A stretch of 64,000 nucleotides of DNA from NCBI GenBank assembly GCA_030682475.1, contig JAUXOA010000107.1, forward strand, positions 1 to 64,000. The letters are read 5' to 3'. Shown here piece after piece: positions 56,474 to 64,000 of this stretch (positions are counted from its first letter, which is position 1; every line of letters starts with the position of its first letter). Source of the stretch: Rhodoferax sp. GTDB lineage: Bacteria > Pseudomonadota > Gammaproteobacteria > Burkholderiales > Burkholderiaceae_C. A program made the translations under genes and the position numbers. The notes below the pieces were generated by a model. That model did not search any database and was not told the DNA's origin. It saw only the letters and a program-made list of their open reading frames with translations.

Positions 56474-57336
56474 TGCGGGTGACCTTCGACGCCATGGGGC
56501 CGTGGAGCAGTGGCTTCACAGCCGACGATGTCGATGACCATGACGATGATTTGGAGAGCAGAAGGTACCGCGCCATTTTTATCTCGGATCTGCATCTGGG
56601 CACCCCCGGTTGCCAGGCCAGCGCGCTGCTGGATTTTATGAAGTTCCACGCCAGCGACTATCTGTACCTGGTGGGCGATATTGTGGACGGCTGGCAGTTG
56701 CGCCGCAGGTGGTACTGGCCGCAGGCGCACAACGATGTGGTGCAAAAGCTGTTGCGCCGGGCGCGCAAAGGGTGTCGCATTATTTATGTCCCTGGCAACC
56801 ATGATGAGTTCGCCCGAGCCTTCATCGGACACCAATTTGGCGGCATCGAAGTGGTGAACGATGCGGTTCATACCACCGCCGATGGCCGCAATCTGTGGGT
56901 CACCCACGGCGACTACTTTGATGGTGTGATCCAGTGCGCCAAGTGGCTGGCCTATGTGGGGGACAACCTGTATGAGTTCACCCTCAAACTCAACCGTTAC
57001 CTCAACTCGCTGCGTGCCCGTATCGGCCTGCCGTACTGGTCACTCTCGGCCTACCTCAAACAAAAGGTCAAGAAGGCGCTCAACTATGTCACCGATTTTG
57101 AGGTGGCGGTGGCCAACGAGGCCCGGCATCGCGGTCATCAGGGTGTGGTGTGCGGTCATATCCATCGCGCCGAGATGCGCGAGATCAATGGCACGCTGTA
57201 CTGCAACGATGGTGACTGGGTGGAAAGCCGCACGGCTCTGGTGGAGCACCATGACGGCCGCCTGGAGCTGGTGCAGTGGGCGCCAGCCCATGAAACACAA
57301 GGCCAGGGTCATCAAATCAGCGTGCTGGTGGCATGA
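56473..57336 (+). CDS. PlcP-like metallophosphatase (phospholipase C of lipid remodelling)
   Basis: A 287-residue calcineurin-like enzyme with motifs DLHLG, GDIVDG, GNHDE, THGDYFD and GHIHR. It resembles LpxH (UDP-2,3-diacylglucosamine hydrolase) but the long blocks RRRWYWPQAHNDVVQKLLRRARKG and GDWVESRTALVEHHDG match PlcP, the enzyme that degrades phospholipid to diacylglycerol during phosphate starvation in Sinorhizobium. Placement directly after olsB, behind a Pho-box array, supports PlcP over LpxH. Function is inferred. Confidence 0.75.
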   Translation: MRVTFDAMGPWSSGFTADDVDDHDDDLESRRYRAIFISDLHLGTPGCQASALLDFMKFHASDYLYLVGDIVDGWQLRRRWYWPQAHNDVVQKLLRRARKGCRIIYVPGNHDEFARAFIGHQFGGIEVVNDAVHTTADGRNLWVTHGDYFDGVIQCAKWLAYVGDNLYEFTLKLNRYLNSLRARIGLPYWSLSAYLKQKVKKALNYVTDFEVAVANEARHRGHQGVVCGHIHRAEMREINGTLYCNDGDWVESRTALVEHHDGRLELVQWAPAHETQGQGHQISVLVA

Positions 57337-57447
57337 ACTGGCGCTGATCACGCAGACAGTTCAAGACACGGCCCGGTCCCCTTGCAGGGACCGGGCAACC
57401 GGCAGAGCCGGAACCAACTTCGATTTGTGAACTGAGGTGTCAACGCA

Positions 57448-59655
57448 TCAGGTGCCGATCTTGCCGCCATCGTTCTTGGTGATGACGATGGTGGCGGTGC
57501 GGGGCCGCTGGCCGGCGCCGTAACCGGCGTTGCTGGGCCACTGGCTGGTGTACTTGGTCGGGTCGGCGATGTCGGCCATCCTGGTGCCTTCACCGGGATG
57601 CTGGATGTTGATGAACATGGCCTTGCCGTCGGGCGACTCACACAGACCGGTGATTTCGCAGTCCTTGGGGCCCACCAGGAAGCGCTTGAGCGTGTTGGCC
57701 GTGGGGGCCTTGCCGACGTAGGTATCCACGCTCAGCGTGCTGTTGTCGGCCTTGGTGTAGCTCAGCGTTTTCTTGCCGCCGTCGCCCACCTGGCCCGGCT
57801 GCGCGGCCAGCATCATGCAGTTGGTGACGTCGGTGTAGGCGCCGTCGTCGGTCTGGATCCACATGATGCCGGTGTAGGGGCTGAACACCAGGCCGTCGGG
57901 GCTGGAGAAGTCCTGATCGACGGTCAGATTGGACAGGTTGACCTTGGTGGCGTCGGCGTCCGACTGGGCACCGAAGGCGTACACGTCCCAGGTGAAGCTG
58001 GTGGCAGCGGAGCCGGCCGCGCCTTCCTTCATGCGCAGGATGTGGCCGTTGGGGTTGCCGCTTTGCGTCGTGGTGCCCTTCATGTCGGTGTAGAAGCGTG
58101 GGTTGGCGCTGTCGGGTGCCAACTGGCTGCTGCTGGCGGGATCGACACGGCGGTTGCTGTTGTTGGTTAGCGTGAAGTAGATCTCGCCGTTGGCCGGGTT
58201 GACGCCGCACCACTCGGGCCGGTCCATCTTGGTCGCGCCCACCGCGTCGGCGGCGATGCGGGCATTGACGCACACATCGGCCTGGCTGGCAAAGGCATAG
58301 CCGGTGTAGCCGGCGATCGTGGCGTTGCTGATGGACAGTTCCAGCCACAAGCCCGTGCCGTCGTTGTTGTACCTGGCAACGTACAGCTTGCCGCTGTCGA
58401 GGTACTTGTCTCCGGTGGCCATGGCGCTGATGGGGCTGGCATCGGTGGCATCCCAGTTGGCAGTGCTGACAAACTTGTAGATGTACTCGTTGCGCGCGTC
58501 GTCACCCATGTAGACGGCGAGCGGCTTGCCGACCACCGGGACGCCGAAGGAGGCGCTCTCATGCGCGTAGCGGCCCATTGCGGTGCGCTTCTTGGCGGTG
58601 CGGGTCTTGTCGTAGGCATCGACCTCAACGATGTAGCCCATGGTGTTGAGCTCGTTGCGGTAGTCGTCGCTGCCGTCGCTGCTGATGCCGGTCTTGCTGT
58701 TGTTCCAGCGCAAGTATTTGTCGGCGCTGCCGCCGGTTTCCCAGCCGTGGCGCGAAGCAGCGCCCTGGTTGCGGCCATAGCGCTTGAGCGCGGTGACGCT
58801 CTTGTCGTTGTTGTGCGCCGTGTCGTCCGTGGCGCTGCGGAAAAAGTAGCCGGCCCAGTTTTCCTCACCGGTCAGGAAGCTGCCCCACGGTGTCTTGCCG
58901 GTACCGCAGTTGTTGAGCGTGCCACGGGTGCGGGTGCCGTTGGTCGAGTACTTGGTGACCAGCAGCGCATTGCCGCGGGCTGGCCCGGCGATTTCGATGT
59001 CGCTCAGACAAGTGAGGCGGAAGTTGAACGCGGAGCTTTGCACGGTAGCCCACTTGCCGCTGGTCTTCTTCACTTCGACCACCGAGATGCCGTGAATCGC
59101 GATTTCCTTGTCCACTTCGACCGCCGGGCGCGGCAGCGTGGCCGTGCCGCCGTTGGCGTGAAGGAAGAAAGAGCTGCGGGTCTCGTCCGTGGTGGCTTCG
59201 TGGTTCATGGCGAGCAAGCCGCGCTCGGTGGCGGAGGTGGAAGGCTTGCCGCTGGCATCGAGGCCGAACCATTCCATGCCGTCATGGTGGTCGCCGGCGC
59301 GGTTCTCGAAATCGGTGTCGGTGCCGTCGTTCTTATAGGCTGGAGTGCTGGCCGTGAGCGGGTCGCCCAGGGCGTAGATCACGCTGGCGGTGTAACCGGC
59401 CGGCACGGTCACGACATCAGCCAGGCTCTTGGCCACGGCGCTGAAACCCAGCAGCGTGGCGGCGGGCACCGCAGCGACGACGTCACCGCCGCCGCAGGCC
59501 GCAACGCCCAGGCCACCCAGCATGGCCGTGCCTACGCTACCGACGCTGCCGCGCAGCAGACCGCGCCGGCTCAGGCGGGCCTGTAGCACCGAGTCGAAGC
59601 TCGGGTTGGCGCTGGTGTTGGAGTTTTCATCGTTGAAGTCAATTTGATCGGTCAT
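57448..59655 (-). CDS. phoX: PhoX-type alkaline phosphatase (DUF839), Tat-exported
   Basis: A 735-residue protein. A twin-arginine signal (SRRGLLRGSVGSVGTAMLGG) is followed by GVAACGGG, which may also be a lipobox. The PhoX domain covers the rest: AGDHHDGMEWFGLD, GLLAMNHEATTDE, GTLNNCGTGKTPWGSFLTGEENWAGYF and FSPDGLVFSPYTGIMWIQTDDG, all typical calcium/iron PhoX blocks. It releases phosphate from organic esters in the periplasm. Its upstream region holds four Pho half-sites. The 111-base gap downstream before plcP holds a hairpin-prone GGGACCGGG-type stretch but no gene. Confidence 0.93.
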   Translation of the reverse strand: MTDQIDFNDENSNTSANPSFDSVLQARLSRRGLLRGSVGSVGTAMLGGLGVAACGGGDVVAAVPAATLLGFSAVAKSLADVVTVPAGYTASVIYALGDPLTASTPAYKNDGTDTDFENRAGDHHDGMEWFGLDASGKPSTSATERGLLAMNHEATTDETRSSFFLHANGGTATLPRPAVEVDKEIAIHGISVVEVKKTSGKWATVQSSAFNFRLTCLSDIEIAGPARGNALLVTKYSTNGTRTRGTLNNCGTGKTPWGSFLTGEENWAGYFFRSATDDTAHNNDKSVTALKRYGRNQGAASRHGWETGGSADKYLRWNNSKTGISSDGSDDYRNELNTMGYIVEVDAYDKTRTAKKRTAMGRYAHESASFGVPVVGKPLAVYMGDDARNEYIYKFVSTANWDATDASPISAMATGDKYLDSGKLYVARYNNDGTGLWLELSISNATIAGYTGYAFASQADVCVNARIAADAVGATKMDRPEWCGVNPANGEIYFTLTNNSNRRVDPASSSQLAPDSANPRFYTDMKGTTTQSGNPNGHILRMKEGAAGSAATSFTWDVYAFGAQSDADATKVNLSNLTVDQDFSSPDGLVFSPYTGIMWIQTDDGAYTDVTNCMMLAAQPGQVGDGGKKTLSYTKADNSTLSVDTYVGKAPTANTLKRFLVGPKDCEITGLCESPDGKAMFINIQHPGEGTRMADIADPTKYTSQWPSNAGYGAGQRPRTATIVITKNDGGKIGT

Positions 59656-59717
59656 GGTGGTTTCCTTGGTGTTTCGAAGCGAAAAGATGGCTCGCTACCG
59701 AACGATAGGGACGCACC

Positions 59718-59756
59718 GTGACACCCGTGTGAAAAACAGGTGATGGTTTCGTGACG
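59718..59756 (-). promoter_or_regulatory. Pho-box array of phoX (four 11-bp repeats)
   Basis: On the plus strand, GTGACA (59718), GTGAAA (59729), GTGATG (59740) and GTGACG (59751) recur exactly every 11 bases; their complements are TGTCAC, TTTCAC, CATCAC and CGTCAC in the phoX direction. A -10-like TATCGT follows at 59702-59707, about 10 bases beyond the array. This is the arrangement expected for PhoB-activated promoters. Confidence 0.75.
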
Positions 59757-59806
59757 TTGAGAGGGGCGCAGGCCCACCGTGCCGATAGAACAGTGCTTTT
59801 CTTTGG

Positions 59807-59846
59807 CTGTCACACAAATGCCATTGAAGTGACATCGCCATGTCAC
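59807..59846 (+). promoter_or_regulatory. Pho-box array of the glycosyltransferase gene
   Basis: CTGTCAC (59807), ATGCCAT (59818), GTGACAT (59829) and ATGTCAC (59840) are spaced 11 bases apart, ending 22 bases before the start at 59869. The first and last halves fit the PhoB consensus best. The short distance to the start codon leaves little 5' leader. Confidence 0.7.
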
Positions 59847-59868
59847 CTCACGTCGCCAAACTTTGCAC

Positions 59869-60960
59869 ATGAAAATTGCACTGGTCACGGATGCGTGGCA
59901 GCCACAAGTCAACGGCGTGGTGACGACACTGCTTGAATTGGTGCGCGAGATTGAAAACATGGGCCATCAGATTGACGTGATTCACCCCGGACTGTTTAAA
60001 ACCCGTCCCTGTCCCGGCTACGCGGGTATCGATCTGGCAGTGCGTCCCGCAAGAATCCTGCATCAAAAGCTCGACGCGCTGGCCCCGGATGCCATTCACA
60101 TCGCCACCGAGGGCCCCCTGGGGTGGGCGGCCCGTGCTTACTGCATCAAGAAAAAACTCTCGTTTACGACGGCCTTTCACACAAAATTTCCGGAAATTCT
60201 GAATGCGGCACTGAAGTTGCCGCTGGCCTGGGGATACGCCTGGCTTCGTCAATTTCACAAGCCTTCATCGGGTGTCATGGTGCCTACGCAAGGTGTTCTG
60301 CGCATGCTGGATAAACGGGGTTTCAGAAATCTTCGCAGTTGGACGCATGGCGTCGACATGACCTTGTTTGTCTATCACGAACAGGCCAAAACTCATCCAT
60401 CACTGGGTACCCTGGCCCGCCCCGTTTCATTGTTTGTGGGGCGCCTCTCGCGTGAAAAAAACATTGAAGCGTTCTTGCAGTTGGATATCCCGGGGACCAA
60501 AGTCGTGTGCGGGGTCGGACCGCTGGAGACTTCCCTGATAGCGCGTTATCCCCAGGTGCGCTGGCTTGGCAACTTGCCACGTGACGAACTGGCTCGAATT
60601 TATGCGGCCGCCGACCTGTTCGTGCTTCCCAGCAAAGCGGAGACTTTCGGACTGGTGATGCTGGAGGCCATGGCCTGCGGCACACCGGTGGTGGCGTATC
60701 CGGTAGATGGACCGCTGGAGGTTTTGGGGCAAAGCAGCGGCGCTGCGAAAGGGGGTGTGCTGCATGATAATCTTTTGATTGCCTGGTATCGGGCGCTTGC
60801 GGTGCCCCGGCACGAAGCACGTACCCGCGCGCTGGATTTCAGTTGGGCACAGGCCGCGCGCTTGTTTTTGGGGAATCTGGTCCCGGTTCGAAGCGCTGTT
60901 TCAGTCGAGCAGGGGTTGCAGCAAGCAGCTACTGTCACACGAGTGTCATTAAACCGGTAA
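59869..60960 (+). CDS. GT4 glycosyltransferase, probable glycolipid synthase (Agt-like)
   Basis: A 363-residue GT-B enzyme. N-terminal IALVTDAWQPQVNGVVTTLLELVREIENMGHQIDVI and the nucleotide-sugar site VLPSKAETFGLVMLEAMACGTPVVAYPVDGPLEVL (with the E-X7-E motif) are clear. This family includes the Agt enzymes that add sugars to diacylglycerol released by PlcP. Here it is divergent from phoX and controlled by a Pho-box array. A glycolipid role is inferred from context. Its last codons contain the ppk Pho box. Confidence 0.82.
   Translation: MKIALVTDAWQPQVNGVVTTLLELVREIENMGHQIDVIHPGLFKTRPCPGYAGIDLAVRPARILHQKLDALAPDAIHIATEGPLGWAARAYCIKKKLSFTTAFHTKFPEILNAALKLPLAWGYAWLRQFHKPSSGVMVPTQGVLRMLDKRGFRNLRSWTHGVDMTLFVYHEQAKTHPSLGTLARPVSLFVGRLSREKNIEAFLQLDIPGTKVVCGVGPLETSLIARYPQVRWLGNLPRDELARIYAAADLFVLPSKAETFGLVMLEAMACGTPVVAYPVDGPLEVLGQSSGAAKGGVLHDNLLIAWYRALAVPRHEARTRALDFSWAQAARLFLGNLVPVRSAVSVEQGLQQAATVTRVSLNR
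60932..60949 (+). promoter_or_regulatory. Pho box of ppk, inside the end of the glycosyltransferase gene
   Basis: CTGTCACACGAGTGTCAT is two 7-base halves with 4 bases between, an excellent match to the PhoB consensus. It lies within the last codons of the upstream gene and 51 bases before the ppk start, which leaves room for a -10 element and a short leader. ppk can thus be induced separately. Confidence 0.75.
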
Positions 60961-61000
60961 ACAATAGTCATCTATTTGTAATAAATGGGTCCGGCACGTC

Positions 61001-63103
61001 ATGTCTTCTTCCTTCCGTCAACTGAAATTGACACCGACCTCTCCAGGTGTGGCGCTTCTTGATCGCGATGACAGCATTCTCGCGTTCAACGAGCGGGTGC
61101 TTGATTGGGCTTGCCGCAAGGACGTGCCCCTGCTGGAGCGCCTGCGTTATTTGTGTATTGTTTCTTCCAATCTGGATGAATTTTTTGAAGTTCGGGCCGA
61201 ACCCCATTTGGCGGCGAACCAGGGTAAGGACGAGAAAGGTCTGTTCTCGGTAGCGTCCTTCAAAAGGCTGGCAGACGTGGCGCACACCTTGGTGGCGCGC
61301 CAGTATGCGCTCTACAACGATGACTTGATGCCGGCCCTTGAAAAGCAGGGTATCAAAATTGTTTCCCACGGCGACCGCAACATGGCACAGCGGCGCTGGG
61401 TCAAGCAGTATTTCGAGCGTGAAGTTCGCCCCTTGTTGATTCCGGTAGGGCTGGATCCCTCACATCCGTTTCCACAAGTTGCCAACAAGTCGCTCAACTT
61501 CATCGTGCGCCTGGGCGGACGCGATGCGTTCGGGCGTGAAAACGAGATTGCCATCGTGAAAGTGCCGCGCGTGTTGCCGCGCATGATCCGCATGCCGGAC
61601 AAGGTCTCTGGCAGCAGCAACTTTTTCGTCTCGTTGTCGAGTGTCATTCGTGCGCATCTGACGGAGTTGTTTCCGGGCCGCGACGTTGGGCAATTTTCAC
61701 AGTTTCGGGTGACCCGCCACTCCGATCTTGCGGTGGACGAAGACGACGTCAAGAATTTGCGCACGGCATTGCGCCAGGGCTTGCAGCACCGCCATTTTGG
61801 GCAGGCGGTGCGGCTGGAGGTGTCGGCCGGGTGTTCTGAGCATCTGTCAGACTTTTTGCTCAAACAGTTCGATTTGCCGGAACCGGCTCTGTACCGTGTC
61901 CCAGGGCCCGTTAACCTGGTTCGATTGACTCAATTGATCGATCTGGTGCACGCGCCGCAACTGTGCTTTCCCTCCTATAAATCGTGTTATCCGACCCAGC
62001 TCGCGCCAGGTGTTTCATTCTTTGATCAGCTCAAATTGGGCGATGTTTTCATTCACCAGCCGTTTGAGAGTTTTGACGGCGTATTGGCTTTTCTGCGTGA
62101 AGCGGTCCATGACCCGCAGGTGCTGGCGATCAAGCAGACCATCTACCGCACCGGCTCTGACACCGAACTCATGGATTTGTTACGTGAGGCGGTACGTCGC
62201 GGCAAGGAGGTGACCGTGGTGGTCGAGCTGATGGCCAGGTTTGACGAAGAGGCCAATATCAACTGGGCTGAGATGCTGGAGTCTATTGGGGCTCAGGTCT
62301 TGTACGGGGTGGTGGGGCTCAAAACCCACGCCAAGATGATGCTCATCACGCGCCGGGAAGGCAGACAGCTCAAACACTACGCCCACTTGTCCACCGGTAA
62401 TTACAACCTCCGTACCGCGCGCTTGTACACCGACTGGAGCCACCTGACGGCCGATACGGCACTTGCGGCTGACGTGGAAAATGTATTTATTCATCTGGCC
62501 AGTCACAGTCGTTTGCCCAAGTTGAACCGGGTGTTGTTGGCACCGTTTTATTTGCACAGCAAGTTGATCCAGAAAATCAATGATCTGGCGAATGTGGCCG
62601 CTTCAGGTGGGGTCGGCCGAATCGTTGCCAAGATGAATGCTTTAACCGATGAGGCGATCATTCATGCACTAATCCGGGCCGGACAAAAAGGCGTCAAGGT
62701 TGACCTCATCGTGCGGGGTGCCTGCATATTGCCAGCCCAGGTGCCGGGCGTGACTGACAACATTCATGTGCGTTCCGTGATCGGCCGCTTTCTGGAGCAC
62801 TCGCGGGTTTTTTACTTTCGCCGTGACGATGTGGAAGAACTTTACCTCTCCAGTGCCGACTGGATGAACCGCAACATGATGCGCCGGGTGGAGCTCGCCT
62901 GGCCGGTGACTGATCCGGTACAGCGGCAACGCATTATTGATGAAGAACTGGTGGCGTATCTGCATGACGGCGTGGACGCCTGGGATTTGTTGCCGGATGG
63001 CACCTATGCCCGTGTCAAGCCGGATGGCCGTCGCTTGGCGCATGGTGCGCAAGCGGCCTTGATGGTACGGTACGCCGGGCAAGTTAATGGCGGGGGAGTT
63101 TGA
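61001..63103 (+). CDS. ppk1: Polyphosphate kinase 1
   Basis: A 700-residue PPK1 that reversibly makes polyphosphate from ATP. The N-terminal domain has LLDRDDSILAFNERVLDWA and LRYLCIVSSNLDEFFEVRA. The catalytic histidines are in LKTHAKMMLITRREG and HYAHLSTGNYN, and the C-terminal RVELAWPVTDPVQRQRI is typical. The start at 61001 fits the family. Its 3' end is close to sixA and the two are likely co-transcribed. Confidence 0.96.
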   Translation: MSSSFRQLKLTPTSPGVALLDRDDSILAFNERVLDWACRKDVPLLERLRYLCIVSSNLDEFFEVRAEPHLAANQGKDEKGLFSVASFKRLADVAHTLVARQYALYNDDLMPALEKQGIKIVSHGDRNMAQRRWVKQYFEREVRPLLIPVGLDPSHPFPQVANKSLNFIVRLGGRDAFGRENEIAIVKVPRVLPRMIRMPDKVSGSSNFFVSLSSVIRAHLTELFPGRDVGQFSQFRVTRHSDLAVDEDDVKNLRTALRQGLQHRHFGQAVRLEVSAGCSEHLSDFLLKQFDLPEPALYRVPGPVNLVRLTQLIDLVHAPQLCFPSYKSCYPTQLAPGVSFFDQLKLGDVFIHQPFESFDGVLAFLREAVHDPQVLAIKQTIYRTGSDTELMDLLREAVRRGKEVTVVVELMARFDEEANINWAEMLESIGAQVLYGVVGLKTHAKMMLITRREGRQLKHYAHLSTGNYNLRTARLYTDWSHLTADTALAADVENVFIHLASHSRLPKLNRVLLAPFYLHSKLIQKINDLANVAASGGVGRIVAKMNALTDEAIIHALIRAGQKGVKVDLIVRGACILPAQVPGVTDNIHVRSVIGRFLEHSRVFYFRRDDVEELYLSSADWMNRNMMRRVELAWPVTDPVQRQRIIDEELVAYLHDGVDAWDLLPDGTYARVKPDGRRLAHGAQAALMVRYAGQVNGGGV

Positions 63104-63105
63104 AT

Positions 63106-63567
63106 ATGGACCTGGTCTTGTGGCGTCACGCTGAGGCGCAGGAATGGGTTGAAGGTTGCGATGACATGGCGCGTACGTTGACTTCGCGCGGCGAGAAGCA
63201 GGCCGCCCGCATGGCCAACTGGCTGGACCGACAGTTGCCGGAAGGTGCACGCATTTTGGCGAGTCCCTCGCGCCGTACCGAGCAGACGGTGGTGGCGCTG
63301 GGCCGCAAATACAAGCTAAGGCCGGAACTGGCCCCCGGCGGCAGCGTCGCCCAGTTGCTCGAGCTGGTGCAATGGCCGGTTGCAAAAGGGTGCGTGCTGG
63401 TGGTGGGCCATCAGCCCACACTGGGGCAGACCATCGCCCAGTTGCTCGCTTTGAGCACCACCGAATGCCCGGTAAAAAAAGGCGCTGTCTGGTGGCTGCG
63501 CCATCGGGAGCGTGAAGCACTCTCCCAAACCGTGGTGGTCACGGTGCAGTCGCCCGAAGTCCTTTAG
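63106..63567 (+). CDS. sixA: SixA-type histidine phosphatase
   Basis: A 153-residue protein of the RHG/histidine phosphatase superfamily. The phosphohistidine motif appears as LWRHAEA (SixA-type RHA), with SPSRRTEQTV and the second histidine in VVGHQPTL. SixA dephosphorylates histidine phosphotransfer domains or PTS components. The start at 63106 is 2 bases after the ppk stop. Its position after ppk1 is common in beta-proteobacteria. Confidence 0.88.
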   Translation: MDLVLWRHAEAQEWVEGCDDMARTLTSRGEKQAARMANWLDRQLPEGARILASPSRRTEQTVVALGRKYKLRPELAPGGSVAQLLELVQWPVAKGCVLVVGHQPTLGQTIAQLLALSTTECPVKKGAVWWLRHREREALSQTVVVTVQSPEVL

Positions 63568-63612
63568 CCCCTACATTGCTGGCGCACTTGCGGCTGCGCT
63601 CCCGGTGCTCCA

Positions 63613-64000
63613 TCAGTTTGCTTTGGCTTTTGCAGGGCGTCCGGTCTTGATGGCTGGCACGGCCTTCAACGCCGCCACAAATGCCGCGTCCGACATCGCG
63701 GCCAGCGCCTTGACGCCGGCACGGATCAATTCACTCTTTTTGGCAGCGCTGGCCAGCTTGCCTGCGCGTTGTTTGAGGCCGTCCAGCACGGTGTACTCGG
63801 CTTTGGGGATAGTGAAGCTGTCGCGCACCAGTTTCGGCTTTTTGGCCTTGACGGGTTTTTCGGCTTTGGGCTGGGTCAAAGGTTGGGTCAATGACTTGGC
63901 AGGGGTCTTGGTCGTCGCCTTTACCGAAGATTTGACGGGTGCCTTGACGGGCGCCTTTGCCGAAGACCTGACCGATGCCTTGGCGATCAAAGCTGATTTT
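63613..64000 (-). CDS. Lys/Ala/Pro-rich nucleoid-like protein, N-terminus cut by the window edge
   Basis: The last 129 residues of a minus-strand protein; the frame is open to the window end (K-S-A before the first available TTG), so the true start is outside. The N-terminal visible part is a low-complexity AKAPVKAPVKSSVKATTK tract, and the C-terminal part KLVRDSFTIPKAEYTVLDGLKQRAGKLASAAKKSELIRAGVKALAAM ends in GRPAKAKAN. This resembles small histone-H1-like or AlgP-like proteins seen in beta-proteobacteria; DNA binding is inferred only from composition. Confidence 0.7.
   Translation of the reverse strand, partial: KSALIAKASVRSSAKAPVKAPVKSSVKATTKTPAKSLTQPLTQPKAEKPVKAKKPKLVRDSFTIPKAEYTVLDGLKQRAGKLASAAKKSELIRAGVKALAAMSDAAFVAALKAVPAIKTGRPAKAKAN

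Noticed and set aside
58561-59586. A 341-residue plus-strand frame opposite phoX
   Set aside because: Low-complexity Ala/Val/Gly sequence with no motif; phoX on the minus strand is well supported.
1-64000. CRISPR arrays, rRNA genes or prophage structural genes
   Set aside because: No regularly spaced direct repeats with unique spacers, no rRNA-like stretches and no phage modules were seen; the 11-bp periodic repeats are Pho half-sites.

Overview
The window is a chromosomal stretch of a GC-rich beta-proteobacterium, most likely a Comamonadaceae member (Rhodoferax/Polaromonas-like). The placement is an inference from gene order: an mla operon, then yadGH-bolA-murA-his-tatABC, then petABC-sspAB, secA-argJ, pilCD-coaE-zapD-yacG and clpS-clpA. 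Most of the window is conserved core genome; the interesting material is in accessory insertions and in the last 10 kb.

Layout. 0-1.2 kb: a cut-off unknown reading frame, a RelE/HigB-type toxin with its HTH antitoxin, and a 5' remnant of a group II intron. 1.2-5.2 kb: mlaFEDACB (retrograde phospholipid transport), with a dispersed GGGACAGA repeat between mlaE and mlaD. 5.2-8.5 kb (minus strand): ECF sigma factor, anti-sigma factor, Tat-exported beta-propeller protein and a DUF305 protein. 8.8-22.2 kb: ABC-2 exporter, bolA/ibaG, murA and a complete histidine pathway (hisG D C B H A F I E), then a DUF4870 protein, a HIT protein and tatABC. The his operon carries a VapBC-like toxin-antitoxin pair and three palindromic repeats. 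22.2-29 kb: periplasmic HtrA-type protease, pdxA, the cytochrome bc1 operon, sspAB and a tRNA-Thr. 29-36 kb: DciA-like protein, M23 peptidase, secA, argJ, DUF815 ATPase, mutT. 35.8-39.5 kb (minus): pilC, pilD, coaE, zapD, yacG.

39.6-47.3 kb is an accessory island. A 201-residue protein resembles the N-terminal (REC/WED) part of IS605-family TnpB but lacks any RuvC nuclease domain. It has an AT-rich promoter inside a perfect 12-bp inverted repeat. Its stop overlaps the start of a type I secretion operon with two tandem ABC paralogues, an HlyD-type adaptor and a TolC-type channel. An unrecognised protein on the other strand follows. This resembles a nuclease-dead TnpB captured as a possible regulator of a secretion operon.

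47.4-53.9 kb: amidase, clpS, clpA, an iron-type periplasmic binding protein with a candidate Fur box, and a patatin-like lipoprotein.

53.9-63.6 kb looks like a phosphate-starvation island. It has ornithine-lipid genes (OlsA-like, OlsB), a PlcP-like phospholipase, a GT4 glycosyltransferase of the type that makes replacement glycolipids, a PhoX alkaline phosphatase, polyphosphate kinase and SixA. Pho-box-like sites precede most of these units, and three are arrays of four half-sites in exact 11-bp register. Together they would replace membrane phospholipid with phosphorus-free lipid, scavenge phosphate and handle polyphosphate. The window ends in a truncated Lys/Ala/Pro-rich protein on the minus strand.
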